Part shown: piece by piece, positions 58,201 to 64,000 of the stretch
Layout of the letters: each line of letters begins with the position of its first letter
Numbering within the stretch: position 1 is the stretch's first letter
NCBI GenBank assembly: GCA_958295735.1
Contig: OY282369.1
Span: 1,038,161 to 1,102,160 of the forward strand
Direction of reading: 5' to 3'
DNA length: 64,000 nucleotides
DNA from: an uncultured Candidatus Cenarchaeum sp.
Lineage (GTDB): Archaea > Thermoproteota > Nitrososphaeria > Nitrososphaerales > Nitrosopumilaceae
Made by a program: the position numbers and the translations under genes
Notes under the pieces: generated by a model
Told to the model about the DNA's origin: nothing
The model's database searches: none
Seen by the model: only the letters and a program-made list of their open reading frames with translations

Positions 58201-60838
58201 CGTATTCGCTGTCCGTGGAAAGGCCGTAGCTGATGTCCGGCGTGCACAAGGTCCACCACACGTACTGGCCCGGCTCGAGCGCTTGGTTCACCTTGAAATC
58301 GTACGAATGATCGTCGCCGGCGCAGGGGCTCGAAGCGGCCGGGTTTCTGCCCGCATCGCCGCCGCTGCCCGAGCCCCCCGCAAAGACCTTCTGCTTGTAT
58401 GCGACCCCGTTGTTCGGGTATTGGAAGCCGTCGGCGCCGTATAATGCCGCTACCGCATCCATATTCAGCCTGGAAGGCGCGTTGGGTTTGTTTCCCCTAT
58501 AGTCGCATGTTTGCATGTCGTTCTCTACGCTGCACATCATGTCTGCTACGTTGCCGAACGTGTGGCCCACGCCCATCGCATGGATGAACTCGTGCGCAGC
58601 CGTGGCTACGACGTCTTCATGCGAGCGATCTGTTTTCTGTACTTGTGTGCACACTATTGTGCTGACGGCCCCCTCCGGCGGCTCTCTGCGGTTGACGCCA
58701 TATGCCAAACCTGCCCAATCCGCGCAACCCTCTTCGCCATGTATCCCATATGCCGACTGGTATGTCACCAAATTCATGGAAATGTCCGGCTCTCTGCTAA
58801 ATTTATCTCCGGGACGGACGATTTCGGAAGTGACTGCCCAGTCGCCGCCGTGCTGCGCGGCCATGCGTATTGACCACATTTGAAGTCCTTCCTGCACGGC
58901 GCCCATGTACTTCTTGACATCGTCGACTTCGTCAGGGTGCGGCGTTATCGCCACGTGGGGCGGGCTCCGAAACTGCTTGTTCCAGTAGATTTCCATGTAC
59001 ACGTCGTCCCCGGGAGCCGCGGCAGGGGCTTTTCGGGCCTCCGCGATGCCGATCGTCTGCTGTTTCGTCGTGAGCCTCTTGTGGGTGCTGTCCCCCTCGA
59101 ACACCGCAAAAATTTCCCCAGCGCCGTACAGGGGATCCACGGGCACCGCCGTCCAAGTCGTGGAGAACCGGCCGTATTGGTTAACGTACGCGGTAGCCAA
59201 AAGATCGTCGCGCCTCAGGTCGTCCTCGTCCTTGATGTACACGATCGAGCCCTTGGCAGGGGAGTCGTGCAACCGCAGCGTGCCCGAAAAAGTGACGCGA
59301 TCCCCCACCTTGGCCGTGTCCGGAATCCTATCCAGCGTCAGGGAACCGCCGCGCTTTACGACATACATCTCCTGGTTGGCCGTCCTGGATCTCTCGTACG
59401 ACGAGCTGCCGGTGAACAGCGCGTACACGTCGAATTCCGTCTCCAGATCCGCCGCGGCGGCCTTCCACGGTATAGAGAACCGCCCGGTGCCGTCGGTCCT
59501 GCCCCAGGCAAGCCTCTCGTCCTTGGCTAGCGGATCGTCCTCCATTATCCTCACGACCGCGTTGCTCACGGGCCAGCCCCCCGACGTGAGCTTCCCGGTG
59601 AACGTGACGCGATCCCCCACCCAGGCCGCGTCCGGGATCTTATCCAGCGTCAGGGAACCGCCGCGCTTTACGACATACATCTCCTGGTTGGCCGTCCTGG
59701 ATCTCTCGTACGACGAGCTGCCGGTGAACAGCGCGTACACGTCGAATTCCGTCTCCAGATCCGCCGCGGCGGCCTTCCACGGTATAGAGAACCGCCCTGT
59801 GCCGTCGGTCCTGCCCCAGGCAAGCCTCTCGTCCTTGTCTAGCGGATCGTCCTCCATGATCCTCACGACCGCGTTGCTCACGGGCCATCCCCCCGACGTG
59901 AGCTTCCCGGTGAACGTGACGCGATCCCCCACCCAGGCCGCGTCCTGAATCCTATCCAGCGTCAGGGAACCGCCGCGCTTTACGACGTCCATCTCCTGGT
60001 TGGCCGTCCTGGATCTCTCGTACGACGAGCTGCCGGTGAACAGCGCGTACACGTCGAATTCCGTCTCCAGATCCGCCGCGGCGGCCTTCCACGGTATAGA
60101 GAACCGCCCGGTGCCGTCGGTCCTGCCCCAGGCAAGCCTCTCGTCCTTGACGAACGGATCGTCCTCCATGATCCTCACGACCGCGTTGCTCACGGGCCCG
60201 TCCCCCGACGTGAGCCTTCCGGTGAACGTGACGCGATCCCCCACCCAGGCCGTGTCCTGAATCCTATCCAGCGTCAAAATCGTGGAATAGTCCCTTATGC
60301 TGTTGGCGGGCGCGCCGCCGGACGCTCCAGAATGGCGGGACGAGACGTCGACGCCGTACGTGGAGCTGCGCGCCTCGCTTACGCGCTGACTGCCGCCATA
60401 CGTGGCATAAAAGTCCCACTCCCCGCTGCTGCGCGGTTTTGCGGTCCACGCGACGCGGAACTCCCCGCGATCGTCGGTGAACGCTTTTCCGATCACCGTG
60501 TCGCGGCCGAAGCTGACGTCGTCCTTTATGTATACGGTGGCGCCTGGTACGACGTGGTTCGAGGTGGTGGTGAGCTTGCCCGAAAAGACGACGGCATCCC
60601 CCGTCCTTATCTGCGGCGGCACGGGATCGAGCCTCAGCACGGCCGTGTACGACTGCGCCTCGGCCGGGACCGCCGCCAGCGGCACGGCGGCAATGCAGGC
60701 AATCGCGACCACGCACACCGCGGCGGGGAGGGGCGGCGGCGGGGAGAACGGCCACGAGGCGCGCGCTGCGCGGCCGCGCGGCTTTGCCGCTCCGGGGCAG
60801 TCGTGGTGTGCGGGCGCCTCGCCGCGCAACGCGGGCAT
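58201..60838 (-). pseudogene. Secreted matrixin-like metalloprotease with Ig-like repeats, interrupted by IS66
   Basis: Starting at ATG 60838 (TATA box about 25 bases upstream), the product has a signal peptide (about residues 30-62), five related Ig-like beta domains (about 65-575; each contains GDRVTFTGxLTS or similar and a D-G-x-G-x-F motif), and a zinc protease domain with ATAAHEFIHAMGVGHTFGNV (HExxHxxGxxH) near residue 750. The three middle Ig-like domains are almost identical 104-residue copies. The reading frame enters the IS66 element at 58200 and stops at 58181, losing the last 70 residues. The intact protein would be an extracellular protease or adhesin-protease, fitting surface interaction with a host or neighbouring cells. 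Confidence 0.85.
59331..60266 (-). repeat. Three 312-bp near-identical tandem repeats (Ig-like domains)
   Basis: TCCAGCGTCAGGGAACCGCC recurs at 59331, 59643 and 59955, and its start again at 60267, an exact 312-base period (104 codons). The copies differ by only a few bases, while the outer Ig-like domains of the same gene are well diverged. Confidence 0.95.
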
Positions 60839-60859
60839 GGCGCGCGGCGGGGCTTCCGA

Positions 60860-60867
60860 GTTATAAG
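60860..60867 (-). promoter_or_regulatory. TATA box of the metalloprotease gene
   Basis: CTTATAAC on the minus strand, about 26 bases before ATG 60838; it rules out the longer frame that starts at 60985. Confidence 0.6.
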
Positions 60868-60912
60868 GTTGTAGTACGCGCTTGCGCACGAGGCCGGCAA
60901 CCCCCGCTCCGC

Positions 60913-60948
60913 GGGCGCGAACCCGGATCGGCGAAATCGTTTTCGCGC
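60913..60948. repeat. Dispersed 36-bp motif, copy 2
   Basis: GGGCGCGAACCCGGATCGGC ... GTTTTCGCGC, matching 9798-9833 with two differences and the same complementary ends. Confidence 0.75.
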
Positions 60949-60990
60949 GTGCGGCTGACGGATCCGTGACCTCGTACGCGCTCACGTGCG

Positions 60991-61300
60991 CACTTGCCTC
61001 CCCCCATCCCGCTGTCCGCCGCGCCCCCGGACAGCCACTGCCGCCCCGCGCGCCGCGCGATCACGTCAGGATTGTAAATGTTTTGGCGCGCGCCGATGCT
61101 GCGCGCCGTCCCGGTGCCACACGCGCACTGACGCAGACATGGCGCGCCCGGCAGGTCCCGCCGCGGGCGGTCAGGCGGCCGCCGTTGCGGGAGCCGGCCA
61201 CCGCCCCGCCCCGGAGCCGGGCGGGCGCACGAGCCCGGATGCGGGAGCAGCGGGCGCGCCAGTCGGGCCCGGCCCACGGACAGGAATTGAACATGTTCCA
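60991..61300 (-). repeat. Relic of an IS66-type element right end (copy 2)
   Basis: Starts CACTTGCCTCCCCCCAT and runs colinear with the right end of the complete element 61554-63684 (read in reverse) into a decayed transposase C-terminus (minus strand SCPWAGPDWRAR against GPWAGPDWCVF in the intact gene). Also closely similar to 30313-30625. Confidence 0.7.
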
Positions 61301-61677
61301 TCCGGGGCCGCCATCTCCCGCACGCGACCCAGCACTTTCAACCCCGGGCGCCCCGTGGAAGGTTTCGGAGCCAAGCCGAGGCCGCGGGGCGCCGTCTCTT
61401 ACAAGGCACGCACGGTGTCGCAACGGCGCATTGATTTGCGGGGTTTCATCCACACGCTCCCAAGAGCTGACACTAGGTGTCCACTCGAGGGATTTAGATA
61501 CCCCACGAAAGTGATGATTATGCCGGCTATATCAACTTTATTTTCCGGTCGGCGTACACACTTACCTCCCCCCCCTCCCGCCGCGACTTGGCCGCCCGGG
61601 CGGGCCCGCGCGCCGCGCAAGCTTAGGCTGGCCTAAGGGTCGATTTGTATAATTGTGGCGAGTTTGGGCCTGCCGGC

Positions 61678-63408
61678 ATGGCGGAATCCGGGGCGGCGCT
61701 GTTGCGCAAGGAACTGGCGGCCGCGTTAGAAAAGATCGCCGGGCTGGAAGCCGAGGCCGCGGAGCGGGCGGCCGAGATCGCGATGCTGAAGGCCAAGTCC
61801 ACGGAGCAGGCGCTGCTGCGCAAGGAACTTGCGGCCTCGCTCGAAAAGATCGCCGGGCTGGAAGCCGAGGCCGCGGAGCGGGCGGCCGAGATCGCGATGC
61901 TGAAGGCCAAGTCCACGGAGCAGGCGCTGCTGCGCAAGGAACTGGCGGCCGCGTTGGAAAAGATCGCCGGGCTGGAAGCCGAGAACGCCGGGCTGAAGGC
62001 CAAGGCCGCCGAGCAGGCGGTCAGGCTTGCCGTGTGCGACGGCCCGAACGCGCCCTCGTCGTCCCTCACCACGTACGGCCCCCGGCGGAACGCCTGGCGC
62101 AAGGAGCGGGGCTACAAGGGGAGCGACGGGGCCGGGAGCGACGGCAAGCCCGCTCCGGACGGCGGCGCCCCGCGCAAGATGGGCCCGCCCCAAGGGCACA
62201 AGGGCGTCTCGCACTGCAACAAGCCCGAGTTCACCATGAAGTGCGGGATCCTGACGTGCCCCGTGTGCTGCGGCCCCCTGGAGAAGTTCGACAGGTGGCG
62301 AAAGCTGGTCAACGACTTCGATCAGTTCTGGCGCGTGGTCACCGCGATGATCGAGGTGGAGACGGGCTGGTGCGGCAAGTGCGAGAAGTACTACGAGGCC
62401 CAGGCGCCGTTTCCGAAGGGCACCTCGTGCGGCCCGAGGGCGCTCGGCCTCATAATGGCGCTGTTCGAGATGGGCTGCACGGACGCGAGGATCGCCGGCT
62501 TTATCGAGTCCACGTTCTACTTCCGCATCTCGGAGGCGGCCGTGGCGAAGGCCCGGAGGGCCATGGCGGGCGCGTCGAAGAAGCAGCTGGAGGAGATCAA
62601 GTGGGCGTTCAGCGAGAGCATGTTCGTGCACATGGACGAGACCGGGTTCAAGATCGGCGTGCTGGGCAAGACCGGCTGCGCCCGGGTGGCCGTCGTGGGC
62701 AACGCCGTGTGGGTGCACTTCGCGCCCACCCGGGGGGCGGCGGTCCTGAGGGAGCACTTCGGCTGGCTGTCCCGCAGGGCGGTGGTGGCCGACGGGCTGC
62801 CGGCGTACCGCGCGTGGTTCCAGCATCTGCAGAGATGCTGCAGGCACCTGCTCGCCAAGGGCGAGGCCGTCGCCGTGGACGGCGACCCGGGGGACGAGGC
62901 GAGGCACGACTGGATGCAGGGGTACTACCACAAGATACGCGGCATCAAGACGCTGGCGCCGTTCACCGTGACGTACCTGGCCAGGGAGTTCCACGACGCC
63001 GTGTCGGCGTACCCCGACGGCAAGCTGAAGACGCACCTCGCCAACGCCGAGCCGCACGTGCTCACGTTCATGGGATTCCGCGGCATGCCGCCCCACAACA
63101 ACCCCGCCGAGCTCGCCATACGCGACCTCATAGTGACGCAGCGCAATGCGCACCACAAGATCTCCACGCCGGAGGGGCGCAAGGCGTTCTCCGAGCTGGT
63201 CACGATCGGGGGCACCGCCCGCATGAACGGCATGTTCCCGGGCAGGGCCTTCACCGAGATCGCCCGCAACTCCGACTGGAAAATGTTCGACCCCGGCCCG
63301 TGGGCCGGGCCCGACTGGTGCGTCTTCGATGACCCCGCATCCGGGCTGGTGCGCCCGCCCGGCTCCGCGGCGGGGCGGGCGCCGGCTCCGGCAGCGGCGT
63401 CCGCCTGA
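61678..63408 (+). CDS. IS66-family transposase (element 2)
   Basis: About 576 residues from ATG 61678. The N-terminus is a coiled coil built of a 38-residue unit (LLRKELAAALEKIAGLEAEA...) in two full copies and one partial. A cysteine-rich region (CGILTCPVCCGPLEKF, CGKCEKYYEAQAPFPKG) and the DDE core follow: FVHMDETGFKIGVLGKTG, AVVADGLPAYRAWFQH and PHNNPAELAIRDLIVTQRNA. It ends with a Pro/Ala-rich tail (PGPWAGPDWCVFDDPASG), whose sequence marks the relic copies elsewhere in the window. Transposes its own element by cut-and-paste. Confidence 0.92.
   Translation: MAESGAALLRKELAAALEKIAGLEAEAAERAAEIAMLKAKSTEQALLRKELAASLEKIAGLEAEAAERAAEIAMLKAKSTEQALLRKELAAALEKIAGLEAENAGLKAKAAEQAVRLAVCDGPNAPSSSLTTYGPRRNAWRKERGYKGSDGAGSDGKPAPDGGAPRKMGPPQGHKGVSHCNKPEFTMKCGILTCPVCCGPLEKFDRWRKLVNDFDQFWRVVTAMIEVETGWCGKCEKYYEAQAPFPKGTSCGPRALGLIMALFEMGCTDARIAGFIESTFYFRISEAAVAKARRAMAGASKKQLEEIKWAFSESMFVHMDETGFKIGVLGKTGCARVAVVGNAVWVHFAPTRGAAVLREHFGWLSRRAVVADGLPAYRAWFQHLQRCCRHLLAKGEAVAVDGDPGDEARHDWMQGYYHKIRGIKTLAPFTVTYLAREFHDAVSAYPDGKLKTHLANAEPHVLTFMGFRGMPPHNNPAELAIRDLIVTQRNAHHKISTPEGRKAFSELVTIGGTARMNGMFPGRAFTEIARNSDWKMFDPGPWAGPDWCVFDDPASGLVRPPGSAAGRAPAPAAASA
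61702..62000 (+). repeat. 114-bp coding repeat in IS66 transposase 2
   Basis: TGCGCAAGGAACT recurs at 61703, 61817 and 61931, a period of exactly 114 bases, giving two full units and a partial third in the coiled coil. Confidence 0.92.
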
Positions 63409-63899
63409 CCGGCCCCAGCGGATCTGCCGGGCGCGCGCGGGCGGCGTCAGCCCGCGTCAGGCATCGGGACGGAGCGCCGTACCGGGGCGGCCGCGCGCCG
63501 AAAATGCCCCGAACCCTGCCGCGATCGCGCGGCGCGCGCCGATCGGGGCAGCCCGGGCGCGCGGGGGGCGGCGCCCGCCCGCCGAAGGATCCCCGCTCCG
63601 GCCGCGATCGCGCGGCGCGCGCCGATCGGGGCAGCCCGGGCGCGCGGGGGGCGCCGGGAGGGGGGGGGGGAGGTAAGTGTGTACCGGTCGGCCTACTGTA
63701 GTCCCGAAACCGTTCCGCTTCCCGGCGTGCGCGGCGCGCTACTCCCGCGGCCCAGCCTTTTGCCGCGCCCGCCGCCGGGCGCGTTCCGCGCGGGCGCCGC
63801 GGGCCGCGCCCCCGGCGCGCCTTGATCCGGGGGCGCGGGGCGGGCCGGTCCCCCTGCCCGGGCGCAAGCCCGAATCAGGGCGCCCGCCGGCCGCCCAAG

Positions 63900-64000
63900 T
63901 CACCCGCGCGGCGCGGCCCCGCACGCCCTGAGCTCGGCCGCCGGCGGCATCCTGCGCTTGTGCTCCGTCCCCGCCATCATGCGCTCGACGCGCTCCACCG
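63900..64000 (-). CDS. nadE: NAD synthetase, C-terminal end (runs off window)
   Basis: The last 33 codons on the minus strand read VERVERMMAGTEHKRRMPPA followed by AELRACGAAPRG and a stop at 63900-63902. The pattern V-x-R-V-x-x-M-x-x-x-x-HKRxxPP is the C-terminus of ammonia-dependent NAD synthetase. The rest lies beyond the window. The call rests on a short segment. Confidence 0.6.
   Translation of the reverse strand, partial: VERVERMMAGTEHKRRMPPAAELRACGAAPRG

Larger units (their letters stand above)
61554..63684 (+). mobile_element. IS66-family element 2 (2131 bp), complete
   Basis: Both ends begin GTACACACTTACCTCCCCCC as inverted repeats, and the 8-bp sequence CGGTCGGC is duplicated directly outside (61546-61553 and 63685-63692). 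It carries one transposase on the plus strand and a long GC-rich tail (63409-63684) that contains two copies of a segment with GCGATCGCGCGGCGCGCGCC. Different from element 1 in its ends and in transposase sequence. Confidence 0.93.

Noticed and set aside
58205-60985. Metalloprotease start at 60985
   Set aside because: The extra 49 residues precede the TATA box at 60860-60867, which sits correctly for ATG 60838.

Overview
The window reads as a chromosomal segment of an archaeon, most likely an ammonia-oxidising Nitrososphaerota (Thaumarchaeota) member, probably a host-associated (sponge-symbiont-like) relative of Cenarchaeum/Nitrosopumilus. The evidence is an Amt ammonium transporter, archaeal-only enzymes (glycerol-1-phosphate dehydrogenase EgsA, pantoate kinase plus phosphopantothenate synthetase, the KH/beta-CASP nuclease FttA, proteasome beta, A-type ATP synthase subunit C), and many genes whose TATA box lies about 25 bases before the start codon, as expected for leaderless archaeal transcripts. 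Base composition of the core genes is very GC rich, roughly two thirds or more, which is high for this phylum.

Layout. 1-5.7 kb: partial amt, a repeat-tailed hypothetical, an atpC / small membrane protein / Cas4-like cluster, a 9-copy 21-bp satellite, a 36-residue membrane peptide, a LEA2-like protein and a Gly-Gly-Asn-Ser repeat protein. 5.7-9.7 kb: a minus-strand nucleotide-metabolism operon (TPR protein, thymidylate kinase with a large internal repeat, HD phosphohydrolase, UMP kinase). 9.8-15.4 kb: a substrate-binding-protein-like surface protein, Hsp20, an ABC1/UbiB kinase and a candidate RNase P RNA. 15.6-20.4 kb: a defence cluster, HamA-like nuclease plus HamB-like helicase (Hachiman/AbpAB type) with an Mrr-type nuclease downstream. 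20.6-25.6 kb: a MacB-like ABC export system, a two-winged-helix regulator and a Nudix hydrolase.

26-38 kb is an accessory region: two diverged copies of an unrecognised gene, a broken nuclease-like gene next to an IS5-type transposase, an OLD-family nuclease of much lower GC, and an IS630 element that has been split by a second IS630 element. 38.4-44.8 kb: an AbrB-PhoU regulator, the archaeal coenzyme A operon (pantoate kinase, phosphopantothenate synthetase, panB, coaBC) and an HTH/M78 metallopeptidase. 44.8-55.8 kb: a frameshifted gene, an IS630 relic, a PP-loop sulfurtransferase, SepF, FttA with proteasome beta diverging from egsA, an FKBP with a long acidic tail, a CopD-like protein, nadM and a class V aminotransferase. 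56-63.7 kb: a secreted matrixin-like metalloprotease gene with three near-identical Ig-like repeats, interrupted by one IS66 element (8-bp target duplication), followed by a second complete IS66 element (its own 8-bp duplication) and relic IS66 ends. The last 100 bases are the C-terminus of NAD synthetase.

Two themes stand out. First, in-frame tandem repeats are inserted in or appended to many otherwise ordinary proteins (thymidylate kinase, CoaBC, FKBP, the binding protein, both IS66 transposases), which suggests a genome prone to minisatellite expansion. Second, mobile elements and defence genes are dense, and several insertions can be read to the base, so the pre-insertion genes can be reconstructed.
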